DNA of 64,000 bases from contig NZ_CP100402.1 of NCBI RefSeq assembly GCF_024218795.1, forward strand, positions 186,001-250,000, in the 5' to 3' direction. Below the pieces are notes generated by a model, which saw nothing but the letters and a program-made list of their open reading frames with translations, was not told where the DNA came from and did no database searches. This document shows positions 9,919 to 17,968 of this stretch, piece by piece; the first letter of the stretch is position 1; every line of letters begins with the position of its first letter. Position numbers and translations under genes: made by a program. This stretch comes from Halorussus aquaticus (GTDB lineage: Archaea; Halobacteriota; Halobacteria; Halobacteriales; Haladaptataceae).

Positions 9919-11526
9919 ATGGACGTGACAGAGGCGATTGCAGACGTGCTCGTCGCGGAAGGCGTCGATTACCTCTTCGGGTTCCCGTCGAATCCACTGT
10001 TCGACACGGGGGCCGTCGAGGAGGCGGGCATCGAGACGATAATCGTCCGACAGGAGCGGACGGGCGTACACATGGCCGACGCCGTGAGCCGAGTGACTTC
10101 GGGCGACGACGTCGGCGTGTTCGCCTGCCAGCACGGTCCCGGCACGGAGAACTCCTTCGGCGGCGTCGCGCAGGCGTACGCGGAGTCGGTCCCGCTGGTC
10201 GCGTTTCCGCGGGGCTACGACAGGTCGAAAACCGACGTGGACCCGAAGTTCAACTCCTTCCTCAACTACCAGCACGTCACCAAGTCCTGCGAGCAACTGA
10301 CCGACCCGGAGGCGGTCGCCGACACCGTCCGCCGGGCGTTCAGCGCCGCGCGCAACGGTCGGCCGCGCCCGGCGCTCGTCGAGATTCCCATGGACGTCTG
10401 GGACGAGGAGGTCGGCGACATCGAGTACGAACCGACCGAGTCCCGGAAGACTGGTCCCGACCCGAGCGACGTCCCGCCGGCGGTGGACATGCTGCTCGAC
10501 GCCGAGCGGCCCGTCATCTACGCCGGGCAAGGCGTCCACTACGCGGAGGGGTGGGAGCCGCTCCGCGAACTCGCCGAACTCGTGGAGGCCCCGGTCGCTA
10601 CCAGCCTCAACGGGAAGAGCGCCTTCCCCGAGGACCACCCGCTGTCGCTCGGCGCGGGGTCCAAGAGCGAACCCGGACAGCTCGCGCACTTCCTCGACGA
10701 GTGCGACCTGCTGTTCGGCGTCGGCACCAGTTTCTCCACGTCGTCCTACGGCATCACCGTGCCCGAGGACAACGCCATCGTCCACGCCACGCTCGACCCC
10801 GCGGACATCGACAAGGAGGTCGACAGCGACCACGCCGTCGTCGGCGACGCGAAGCTGACGCTCGAAGCGATGGTAGCGGAGACCGAGGACCGCCTCGACG
10901 GGCCGCGCGGCCGCCGCGAGGACGTGGTCGAGGAGATTCGGGAGGTCGAAGAGGAGTGGCTGGCCGACTGGCGGCCCAAACTGGAGTCCGACGAGACGCC
11001 CATCAACCCGTATCGGGTCATCAACGAACTCACCGAGGTCGTGGACGCCGAGGACGCCATCGTCACCCACGACGCCGGGAACGCCCGCGACTTCCTCGCG
11101 CCGTTCTGGGAGTCCACGGAGCCGCTGGGCTACATCGGCTGGGGGAAGACGACCCAACTCGGCTACGGTCTCGGACTGGCGATGGGGGCCAAACTGGCCC
11201 ACCCCGACAAGCTCTGCATCAACGTCTGGGGCGACGGGGCCATCGGCATGACGGGTCTCGACATCGAGACGGCGGCCCGCTACGACATCCCGATTCTCTC
11301 CATCCTCCTGAACAACGAGGAGATGGCGAGCTACGACACGCCGTTCGGCGGCGACTTCCGGACGGTGGCCGAGGGACTCGGCGCGTACGGCGAGCGCGTC
11401 GAGGACCCCGACGAAATCGCCGATGCCATCGAGCGCGGCATCGAGAAGACCGAGGAGGGGACGCCCGTCCTGCTGGAGTTCGTGACCGCGAGGGAGACCG
11501 AACTGTCGCGCCCCGACCTCGACTGA
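9919..11526 (+). CDS. Thiamine-diphosphate-dependent enzyme (acetolactate synthase/decarboxylase superfamily)
   Basis: A 535-residue protein with the three-domain plan of the pyruvate-oxidase/acetolactate-synthase group. The N-terminal PYR domain has the activating Glu at residue 46 in VRQERTGVHMADA. A middle domain follows, then a C-terminal PP domain with the ThDP/Mg motif GDG near 438 through NN near 465. Glyoxylate carboligase usually lacks the PYR-domain Glu, so the Glu here argues against a standard Gcl. Candidates are a 2-ketoacid decarboxylase, an acetolactate-type ligase or a sulfo-/phosphonopyruvate decarboxylase relative. It is divergent from the hydroxyacid dehydrogenase and is followed by a PPC-domain protein. 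The reaction is unassigned. Confidence 0.8.
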   Translation: MDVTEAIADVLVAEGVDYLFGFPSNPLFDTGAVEEAGIETIIVRQERTGVHMADAVSRVTSGDDVGVFACQHGPGTENSFGGVAQAYAESVPLVAFPRGYDRSKTDVDPKFNSFLNYQHVTKSCEQLTDPEAVADTVRRAFSAARNGRPRPALVEIPMDVWDEEVGDIEYEPTESRKTGPDPSDVPPAVDMLLDAERPVIYAGQGVHYAEGWEPLRELAELVEAPVATSLNGKSAFPEDHPLSLGAGSKSEPGQLAHFLDECDLLFGVGTSFSTSSYGITVPEDNAIVHATLDPADIDKEVDSDHAVVGDAKLTLEAMVAETEDRLDGPRGRREDVVEEIREVEEEWLADWRPKLESDETPINPYRVINELTEVVDAEDAIVTHDAGNARDFLAPFWESTEPLGYIGWGKTTQLGYGLGLAMGAKLAHPDKLCINVWGDGAIGMTGLDIETAARYDIPILSILLNNEEMASYDTPFGGDFRTVAEGLGAYGERVEDPDEIADAIERGIEKTEEGTPVLLEFVTARETELSRPDLD

Positions 11527-11540
11527 GGTCGAACCACCCC

Positions 11541-11545
11541 TTTTT
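11541..11545 (+). terminator. T-run terminator candidate after the TPP-enzyme gene
   Basis: Five consecutive T after a C-rich stretch, 15 bases past the stop codon. Archaeal intrinsic termination relies on T-runs without a required hairpin. The evidence is weak by itself. Confidence 0.35.
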
Positions 11546-11617
11546 CTCGCAGAACCGGCAGGGAGTCACGCGAGCGGTACTACGAAGTGGGCGGTCGCCG
11601 TCGTGGCGAACGCACAC

Positions 11618-12025
11618 ATGGACCACGTACGCGAAGGTGACCGAATCGTCGTCCGACTCGACCCCGGCGAGGAAGTCCTCGACTCGCTCGCCGAACTGCG
11701 CGACGAGTACGACATCGAGAACGGGTTCCTGACCGCCATCGGCGCGGTGGACCGGGTGACGCTCGGTCACTACGACACCGAGGCTCAGGAGTACAGCGAG
11801 GAGGAGTTCACCGGCCAGTTCGAGGTGACCAGTTTCCTCGGCAACATCGGGCCGGACAAGATACACACCCACATTCAGGTAGCGGACGACTCCTTCGAGT
11901 CGTTTGGCGGCCACTGCTCGGGCGCGCGGGTCTCGGGGACCTTCGAGGTCATCGTGAGCCTCGGCGAGACGCCGCTCACGCACCACCTCGACGAGCGGAC
12001 CGGTCTCGACGTGTTCGACATCTAG
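11618..12025 (+). CDS. PPC/DUF296-domain protein
   Basis: About 135 residues from the ATG at 11618, which directly precedes the conserved start MDHVREGDRIVVRLDPGE. An in-frame GTG at 11603 would add five residues. This is the small single-domain PPC fold (plants and prokaryotes conserved domain, DUF296). It has a metal-type histidine cluster in IHTHIQV followed by FGGHC, and the core strand pattern ENGFLTAIGAVDRVTLGHYD. In plants the domain is fused to AT-hook proteins. Stand-alone prokaryotic members are trimeric, and their role is unclear. It follows the TPP enzyme on the same strand and may be co-transcribed. A regulatory or metabolite-binding role is only a guess. Confidence 0.8.
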   Translation: MDHVREGDRIVVRLDPGEEVLDSLAELRDEYDIENGFLTAIGAVDRVTLGHYDTEAQEYSEEEFTGQFEVTSFLGNIGPDKIHTHIQVADDSFESFGGHCSGARVSGTFEVIVSLGETPLTHHLDERTGLDVFDI

Positions 12026-12092
12026 TCGGCAGTCGAGAGTCCAGTATTCCAGCGATTCACCCTCCGAACGTGTCCGCGAGGGGCGGCGTTCC

Positions 12093-13361
12093 TCAGTTCT
12101 CCGACCGACCGCGCGACTCCGGGGCGAACCAAGAGACCAGCAGTCCGAGTCCCGTCAGTGCGGCCGCGTAGGCGAACGCCAACAGGTACGTCTCGGTGAT
12201 TTCGATGAGCGCCCCCGCGACCAGCGGTGCCGTGAACGCGCCGGAGATTCCCGCTGTCGTCAGAAACGCCAGCGCGGTCCCCGTAATCTGCGGTTCGACG
12301 ACCTCCTGAACGTAGCTGTACACGACGCCGAACGTGAGCTGGATGACGAACCCCGCGACGACCAGCGCCGCGACGATAACTGCGAGTTGCGTCGTCAGAG
12401 CGATGAGAACGACCAGCGGGAGCGAAACGAGGAACGCGACCCGGAGGACCGGCAGTCGCCGCCGGTTCAACAGTCGGTCCGAGATAGCGCCGCCGCCCGC
12501 CCGCGAGAGGACCCCCATCGCCGGGAACACCGCGGTCAGCAGACCGCTCAGCGCGGCCGAGAGGGCGAACTCCCGGGCGAGGTACGACGGTAGCCAGCTG
12601 TTCAGAAAGAGGTAACAGGAGTAGGCGGCGAACGCCATCGCGCAGCCGTACCACACCACCGGACGTCTCAGGATGGCGGCGAAGTTCGCCCGCATCGACG
12701 CGGTGTTGGTCGTCGGTTCGACCGTGAGACCGCGCATCCCCGCCGTGAGAAGCGCGAACGCGACGGCCGAGCCGAGAATCATCACGAGGAAGTTGGCGTG
12801 CCAGCCGAACCGCGCCGCGACGAGCGGTCCCGAGAGTTGCCCCATCGCGAACCCCGCGGGGGCGCTCGTGATGAACACGCCGATGGCCGTGCCGCGGTTC
12901 GCGGCCGAGACGGCTCCGCCGACCAGATTCGTGGACGCCGTCCAGATCACGCCCACGGCGACGCCCGCGACGAGACGCGCGGCCAGCAGCGACCCGAACG
13001 CGCCCTCGCGACCCGCCCACCAGCTCCAGCCGCCCGCGAGGACGACGACGGCGGTCCCGATGGCTATCATCCGGTAGTCGCCGAGCCTGTCTATCCAGAC
13101 GCCGAGCGCGAAGTTCGTGACCGCCCACGAGGCCGGAACCGCACTCACCAGCCAGACCGCCCTCGCCGGAGCGACCCCGAGGTCGGCGGCGACGGTCGAG
13201 AGGACGCTCGCCGGAGCGATGATGTAGTGGTGGGTCGCCGCGGTCAACAGCCACGTGCCGACCAGACACGCGACGAATGTGCGTTCGTCGCGGAAGCCCC
13301 GACGGACTGCCCGGAGGCGATTCGTCATTCCGTCGAGAACGGACCGCGTTCGCTCGCTCAT
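12093..13361 (-). CDS. MFS transporter beside phosphonoacetate-hydrolase-like gene
   Basis: About 422 residues from the ATG at 13361 (MSERTRS), with roughly 12 hydrophobic helices and the loop motif WIDRLGDYR after helix 2, typical of the major facilitator superfamily. The stop lies 17 bases... in operon order the gene follows the phosphatase at 13379-14440 with a 17-base gap on the same strand, so it is probably co-transcribed. A second, unrelated-looking MFS lies upstream of the phosphatase. The open frame continues far upstream of this start, but that part is antisense-type sequence over the phosphatase gene and is not coding. The substrate is unknown; the neighbour hints at an anionic organic compound. 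Confidence 0.83.
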   Translation of the reverse strand: MSERTRSVLDGMTNRLRAVRRGFRDERTFVACLVGTWLLTAATHHYIIAPASVLSTVAADLGVAPARAVWLVSAVPASWAVTNFALGVWIDRLGDYRMIAIGTAVVVLAGGWSWWAGREGAFGSLLAARLVAGVAVGVIWTASTNLVGGAVSAANRGTAIGVFITSAPAGFAMGQLSGPLVAARFGWHANFLVMILGSAVAFALLTAGMRGLTVEPTTNTASMRANFAAILRRPVVWYGCAMAFAAYSCYLFLNSWLPSYLAREFALSAALSGLLTAVFPAMGVLSRAGGGAISDRLLNRRRLPVLRVAFLVSLPLVVLIALTTQLAVIVAALVVAGFVIQLTFGVVYSYVQEVVEPQITGTALAFLTTAGISGAFTAPLVAGALIEITETYLLAFAYAAALTGLGLLVSWFAPESRGRSEN

Positions 13362-13378
13362 CGTACGGGTCTCACGGA

Positions 13379-14440
13379 TTATTCGAGCCCGCGGAACGCC
13401 TCGACGTTGTAGTCGAGGGTCGCGCCGCTGGTGGCGACGTACGGGACGCGGCGCTCGTGGTGAGAACCGTGCGAGCGCAACTCGACCGACCCCCGGACGC
13501 CCTCCTCGACCGGGCCGAACACCGACGACTCGGTGCCGAGTACGAGCGTGTCGCCGATGGCGTCGGTCGGCAGTCGGAACCGCTCGGCCGCCTCCGCGGC
13601 CGGGAGGACCGCCTCCACGCCGTCGATGTCCGCCAACGGTTCGAGGGCGTCGGCCGACCCGTCTTCGAGGTAGACGTACGCGGCCCCGCCGAGGTTCTGG
13701 TGATGGTAGGTGTGTTCGTCGGTGATGAGTCGGACCACCTCGGCGGCCAACCCTTCGCGGGCGACTGCGGCTTCGAGGTCCACGCAGACCGACTTGCGGT
13801 TCATCCCGTGGTCGGCGGTGGCCACGAGCGCGTCGCTCCGCTCGGCGAGCGCGGCCACTCCGGCGTCGAGTTCGCGGACCCACTCCTCGGCCGGGGTTTC
13901 CTCGGGACCGTGCTTGTGGGGAATCACGTCCGTCGTGGAGACGTACAGCACGTCGGGGTCGCGCTCGTCGAGGACGTGGACCGCGGCGTCCAGCAGCCAC
14001 GCGCTCGCCCCGCCTGAGTAGATGCCCGGGGGTTCGCCCACGGCGTCCGCCAGCCAGTCGGGCGGGTCCTCCGCGCTCGCCGCGAGGTCGCAGTCCTGCC
14101 CGACCATCCCGACGAGTTTGTCCTTGGCCACGAGGGCGGCGACACTTTCGCCGCGGTCGGCCCGGCGCTGGAGTTCGGTCCGACGCCGCAGGAGCGACGC
14201 GTCGTTCATGTAGGCCTGTTCGTCGCGTTCCGGGTCGTAGTAGGTGTTGCCAGTCACCCCGTTCTCCGCGGGGAAACTGGCGGTGACGATGCCGACGTTG
14301 TTGACGTTGGTGAGGCTCGGAACGAGTCCATCGCAGGTGCCCGCGTTCCCGCGGTCGGCGATGCGGTCCCATCCCGGCGTCTCGACGGCGTCGAGGTACT
14401 CGGGGTCGAGACCGTCGAGACAGGCGACGACGTGAGTCAT
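13379..14440 (-). CDS. Alkaline-phosphatase superfamily hydrolase, phosphonoacetate-hydrolase-like
   Basis: 353 residues from the ATG at 14440, which opens MTHVVACLDGLDPEYLD. It carries the type I phosphodiesterase metal and nucleophile motifs: DGLDPEYL, then PSLTNVNNVGIVTASFP with the catalytic Thr, STTDVIPHKHGP and ATADHGMN. The spacing, and the phrase GNTYYDPERDEQAYMND, resemble phosphonoacetate hydrolase (PhnA), which cleaves the C-P bond of phosphonoacetate to acetate and phosphate with zinc. Nucleotide pyrophosphatases share the fold, so the exact substrate is not proven. It sits between two MFS genes on one strand, which suggests transport and cleavage of one substrate class. Confidence 0.75.
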   Translation of the reverse strand: MTHVVACLDGLDPEYLDAVETPGWDRIADRGNAGTCDGLVPSLTNVNNVGIVTASFPAENGVTGNTYYDPERDEQAYMNDASLLRRRTELQRRADRGESVAALVAKDKLVGMVGQDCDLAASAEDPPDWLADAVGEPPGIYSGGASAWLLDAAVHVLDERDPDVLYVSTTDVIPHKHGPEETPAEEWVRELDAGVAALAERSDALVATADHGMNRKSVCVDLEAAVAREGLAAEVVRLITDEHTYHHQNLGGAAYVYLEDGSADALEPLADIDGVEAVLPAAEAAERFRLPTDAIGDTLVLGTESSVFGPVEEGVRGSVELRSHGSHHERRVPYVATSGATLDYNVEAFRGLE

Positions 14441-14490
14441 GTGGTACCGCGTGTACCTGCCGCATCCAGACACATATACGTTCGCCACCG

Positions 14491-15708
14491 TCACTCCCCG
14501 GCCACCGCGGGTTCCTCCGGCCCGGGCGCGGACCGCCGGAGTCGCCGCGACAGCAACTGCAACGAGACGAGACCGAAGACCGCACCGAGCGCGAGCGTCG
14601 GGAAGGCCCACGCGTACCCGGCGGTGTCCACGACCGCGCCGAAGACGACCGGCGAGACCACCGTGGCGCTGAACCCGGTGAGCGTCTGGACCGAGAGCGC
14701 GGCACCCACGTGTTCGTCGTCCACAACCTCGGTGACGGTGGTCGAGGTCGGCGAACTGTCGGCGGTCAGGAGCGTGCCGTAGACGAGCAGGAGCGCGGTC
14801 AGCGCGGGGAGCGACAGCAGGTCGCCCACGCTGCCGAGGACCGCGCTGATGCACGCGCTCCCGCCCAGCACGACGAAGACGGTCGGAATCCGACCGACGG
14901 AGTCGCTCGCCCACCCGCCCAGCAGGTTGCCGACGCCGCCGAGCGACATCATCGCGCCGGTCAGCAGACCGGCCAGCACTGCTGGATTCGACGCCCCCGA
15001 GAGCGCCGGAGTGAGGACCAGAAACGCGGGGAGCCAGTTCCGCACGCCGAACAGTTCCCACGTGTGCCCGGCGTAGACGCCGACAGCGTAGAGGTACGCC
15101 CGATTGGAGAGGAAGCTCCGGTCGAACTGCAGGTCGCTCGTGGCCGCGTCCGGGTGGTCGCGGGCGAACGCCAGCATCACCGGTCCGGCGACCACCGCGC
15201 CCACGCTGGTCGCGCCGATGCCGACCCGCCAGTTGACCGCCGCGGCGACCGACGACGAGAGCAGGAACGAGAGGCCGGTACTCAGCGAGAACGCGCCGGT
15301 GTAGACGCCGAGCGCCCGTCCGCGGACCGACTCGGGGTACCACTCGCTGAGGAACCGCATGCCGGGCACGTACACCGCGGCCATGAACGCCCCGGCCACC
15401 AGTCGGAGCGCCGCGCCGACGAGGAACCCGTCGGCGAACGCCGCGAACCCGAGACTCGCCAGTCCCGTGCCCGTCGCGCCGACGGCGACCACGCGCCGGG
15501 TCGAGTACGTGTCGGCGACCATCCCGGCGGGGAGGATAGCGACGACGTATCCGGCTTGGAACGCCGCGAACAGCGCGCCCGCCTGAAGCCCCGACAGCGA
15601 CCACGCCTCGACTATCCGGGGCAGCAGCGCGGAGTAGTTGAACCACACCAGCACCGACAGCAACAGGACGGTGCTGGCGACGGCGAGCGCCCGAGTTCGG
15701 TCTTGCAT
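14491..15708 (-). CDS. MFS transporter upstream of the phosphonoacetate-hydrolase-like gene
   Basis: A 405-residue membrane protein with about 12 hydrophobic segments and the MFS loop MVADTYSTRRVVAVG after helix 2. The ATG at 15708 begins directly before helix 1 (MQDRTRAL). It is first in the three-gene minus-strand unit MFS, phosphatase, MFS; the gap to the phosphatase is 50 bases. It is divergent from the lyase gene at 15808 with a 99-base shared promoter region. It could import the phosphatase substrate or export a product. No residue pattern fixes the substrate. Confidence 0.83.
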   Translation of the reverse strand: MQDRTRALAVASTVLLLSVLVWFNYSALLPRIVEAWSLSGLQAGALFAAFQAGYVVAILPAGMVADTYSTRRVVAVGATGTGLASLGFAAFADGFLVGAALRLVAGAFMAAVYVPGMRFLSEWYPESVRGRALGVYTGAFSLSTGLSFLLSSSVAAAVNWRVGIGATSVGAVVAGPVMLAFARDHPDAATSDLQFDRSFLSNRAYLYAVGVYAGHTWELFGVRNWLPAFLVLTPALSGASNPAVLAGLLTGAMMSLGGVGNLLGGWASDSVGRIPTVFVVLGGSACISAVLGSVGDLLSLPALTALLLVYGTLLTADSSPTSTTVTEVVDDEHVGAALSVQTLTGFSATVVSPVVFGAVVDTAGYAWAFPTLALGAVFGLVSLQLLSRRLRRSAPGPEEPAVAGE

Positions 15709-15807
15709 CGTCGGTGTGTCCTCCGGACCGTCGCCGCGCGACGAATTCGGACGGAAGGTCCGGGCGAGCGCACTTAACGTTATGGTACGTGATTACGAAC
15801 CACGGAC

Positions 15808-16686
15808 ATGGCGAATTCGACAGCCGAGTTCCGGGAATCGGTCGAGAGCGACGGCATCGTCGTCGCGCCCGGCGCGTACGACGCCGCGAGCGCGAAACTC
15901 GTCGAACGGGCGGGCGCGGAGGTCGTCTACATGTCGGGGTCGAGCGTCTCGACGTCCGTCCACGGCTACCCGGACGTCGGCGTCACGACGCTCACGGAGA
16001 TGACCGACCGCGCCCGACAGATGGCGAACGCGGTGGACGTGCCGGTGTTCGCCGACGCGGACACCGGGTACGGCAACCCCATCAACGCGCGCCGGACCGT
16101 CGAGGAGTTCGAGGCCGCGGACGTCGCGGGCGTCCACCTCGAAGACCAGACGTTCCCCAAGCAGTGCGGACACTTCGAGGGCAAGGACGTGGTGGCGACC
16201 GACGAGATGACGGCGAAGTTGCGCGCCGCGGCGGACGCCCGCGAGGACGAGGACTTCGTCCTCATCGCCCGGACCGACGCGCGGGCGGTCGAGGGGTTCG
16301 ACGCCGCGGTCGAGCGCTCCCGGGCGTACTTGGAGGCGGGCGCGGACGTCATCTTCTTCGAGGCCCCCGAGTCGGTCGCCGAACTCGAAGAGGCGGCCGA
16401 GCGAATCGACGCACCGCTGCTGGCGAACATGACCGAGGGCGGAAAGACGCCGATGCTGTCGGCCGACGAACTCGACGACCTCGGGTACGACATCGCGCTG
16501 TTCCCCGCGACCGGGTTCAAGGCGGTCCTGAAGACGCTACAGGACGTGTACGCCGAAATCGTCGAGACGGGAAGCCAGCGGGAGGTCATGGACGAACTCG
16601 TCACGTGGGAGGGTCGCAACGAGATTACGGGACTCGACCGGATACGCGACCTCGAAGCGCGGTACGCCACCGACGGGGACTCGTAG
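15808..16686 (+). CDS. Isocitrate lyase/PEP mutase superfamily lyase (methylisocitrate-lyase type)
   Basis: A 292-residue alpha/beta barrel enzyme. It shows PGAYDAASAKL at the N-terminus, the Mg-binding DADTGYGN, and the lyase signature PKQCGHFEGK with the catalytic Cys. This separates it from PEP mutases and phosphonopyruvate hydrolases, which lack that Cys-Gly-His. Members cleave 2-methylisocitrate, 2,3-dimethylmalate or similar acids to pyruvate (or glyoxylate) plus succinate or propionate. It is too short for classical isocitrate lyase. With PrpD-type dehydratases at 19355 and 32263, a methylcitrate-like route is possible, but no methylcitrate synthase is in view. It is followed by the iron alcohol dehydrogenase. 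Confidence 0.85.
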   Translation: MANSTAEFRESVESDGIVVAPGAYDAASAKLVERAGAEVVYMSGSSVSTSVHGYPDVGVTTLTEMTDRARQMANAVDVPVFADADTGYGNPINARRTVEEFEAADVAGVHLEDQTFPKQCGHFEGKDVVATDEMTAKLRAAADAREDEDFVLIARTDARAVEGFDAAVERSRAYLEAGADVIFFEAPESVAELEEAAERIDAPLLANMTEGGKTPMLSADELDDLGYDIALFPATGFKAVLKTLQDVYAEIVETGSQREVMDELVTWEGRNEITGLDRIRDLEARYATDGDS

Positions 16687-16776
16687 TCGTCGCGGGAGTC
16701 GGTCGGCTTCGGGCCGACAGTCGGACAACGGTCGTCACCGCTCAGTTTTATGTGTCCGCCGGTCGCTCGAAGAGGC

Positions 16777-17961
16777 ATGCACGACCGACCGCTCGTCGGA
16801 GAGGGCCGCATAGCGTTCGCGACGCCGGAGACCGAGTTCGGCGAGGGAGTGGCCGACCGCCTCCCGGAGACGCTCGACCGATTGGACGTGGACGCCCCGC
16901 TCGTGGTGACGGACCGCGGCGTCGAATCCGCGGGCGTCCTCGACGTCGCGCTCGACGGTCTCGACCTCGACCCGACCGTCCACTACGCGACGACCGAACC
17001 GAGCGTCGAGGACTTCACGGACCTGCCGGACGTCGAGGTGGACGGCGTCGTGGCCGTCGGCGGCGGGTCGTGTCTCGACACGGCGAAGGTGGTCGCCGCG
17101 CTGCTCGCTCACGGCGGGACCGCAAGCGACTACCTCGGCGTCGATAAGGTGCCCGGCCCAGTCGCGCCGACCGTCGCGATTCCGACCACGAGCGGAACCG
17201 GGTCGCAGGCGACCCAGACCGCGGTCGTCTCCTCCGACGGCGTGAAACGGGGGATGAGCGACGAACTGCTGCGCCCGGACGTCGCGCTCGTGGACCCGGC
17301 GCTGACCCACGACCTGCCGCGCGACGTGACCGCGCGGTCGGGGTTCGACGCGTTCGTCCACGCGCTGGAGTCGCTGACCGCCCGCGACCACACACGGGTC
17401 GAACCGCGACCCATCAACTATCAGGGTGCGAACCCGATAACCCGGCCGATATCGCGTCAGGCGCTCGAACTTGTCCACGGGTCGTACGAGCGCGTGGTCG
17501 CCGACGGCGACGACCGCGAGGCGAGGCGCGACCTGAGCCTCGGGTCCCACCTCGCGGGGACCGCGTTCTCGAACGCGGGACTCGGCGCGGTCCACGCGCT
17601 GGCGAGCAGCGTCGGCGGGATGACCGGCCGACCCCACGGGGAGTGTCTCGCCGCCTCGCTGACCGCCGGTCTACGCTACAACCTCCCGGTACGGCGCGAG
17701 CAGTACGCCGACGCCGCCCGGACCCTCGGCGTGGCGGCGACCGACGACGACACCGACGAAGCGGCCGAGGCGCTCCTCGCCGAATGCGAGCGACTTCGGG
17801 ACAGCGTCGGTCTCCCGAGGTCGTTCGCCGACCTCGGACTGGGACCAGACGACGCCGACGAAATCGTCGAGAACACGCTGATTCAGGAGCGCCGAATCGT
17901 GACGAACCCGCGCGACGTGGGCGAGGACATCCGCGAGCCAGTGGTTCGGTCGCTGGAGTGA
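16777..17961 (+). CDS. Iron-containing alcohol dehydrogenase, hydroxyacid-oxoacid-transhydrogenase-like
   Basis: 394 residues from the ATG at 16777 (MHDRPLVGEG); an upstream in-frame start is less likely because a TATA-like ttttatg lies at 16745-16751. Motifs are GGGSCLDTAK (NAD binding), PTTSGTGSQ, and the metal ligands in SGFDAFVHALE, GAVHALA and GRPHGE. The segment NYQGANPI, followed by AL and a region rich in AR and AG motifs, resembles ADHFE1-type hydroxyacid-oxoacid transhydrogenase. That enzyme moves hydride from 4-hydroxybutyrate to 2-oxoglutarate, giving D-2-hydroxyglutarate. An ordinary lactaldehyde or alcohol dehydrogenase remains possible. It may form an operon with the lyase upstream. 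Confidence 0.8.
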   Translation: MHDRPLVGEGRIAFATPETEFGEGVADRLPETLDRLDVDAPLVVTDRGVESAGVLDVALDGLDLDPTVHYATTEPSVEDFTDLPDVEVDGVVAVGGGSCLDTAKVVAALLAHGGTASDYLGVDKVPGPVAPTVAIPTTSGTGSQATQTAVVSSDGVKRGMSDELLRPDVALVDPALTHDLPRDVTARSGFDAFVHALESLTARDHTRVEPRPINYQGANPITRPISRQALELVHGSYERVVADGDDREARRDLSLGSHLAGTAFSNAGLGAVHALASSVGGMTGRPHGECLAASLTAGLRYNLPVRREQYADAARTLGVAATDDDTDEAAEALLAECERLRDSVGLPRSFADLGLGPDDADEIVENTLIQERRIVTNPRDVGEDIREPVVRSLE

Positions 17962-17968
17962 GTTCCAG

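Noticed and set aside
9919..11526. Glyoxylate carboligase (Gcl) as a firm call
   Set aside because: The PYR-domain Glu (residue 46) is present, whereas Gcl usually has a hydrophobic residue there; kept only as one possibility.
13379..15646. A continuous minus-strand frame joining the phosphatase with DNA under the upstream MFS gene
   Set aside because: The phosphatase homology begins only at the ATG at 14440. The upstream part is Arg-rich and overlaps a real MFS gene in another frame, so it is not a fusion protein.
15808..16686. PEP mutase or phosphonopyruvate hydrolase identity, tempting because of the nearby PhnA-like gene
   Set aside because: The PKQCGH motif with the catalytic Cys marks the lyase branch of the superfamily.
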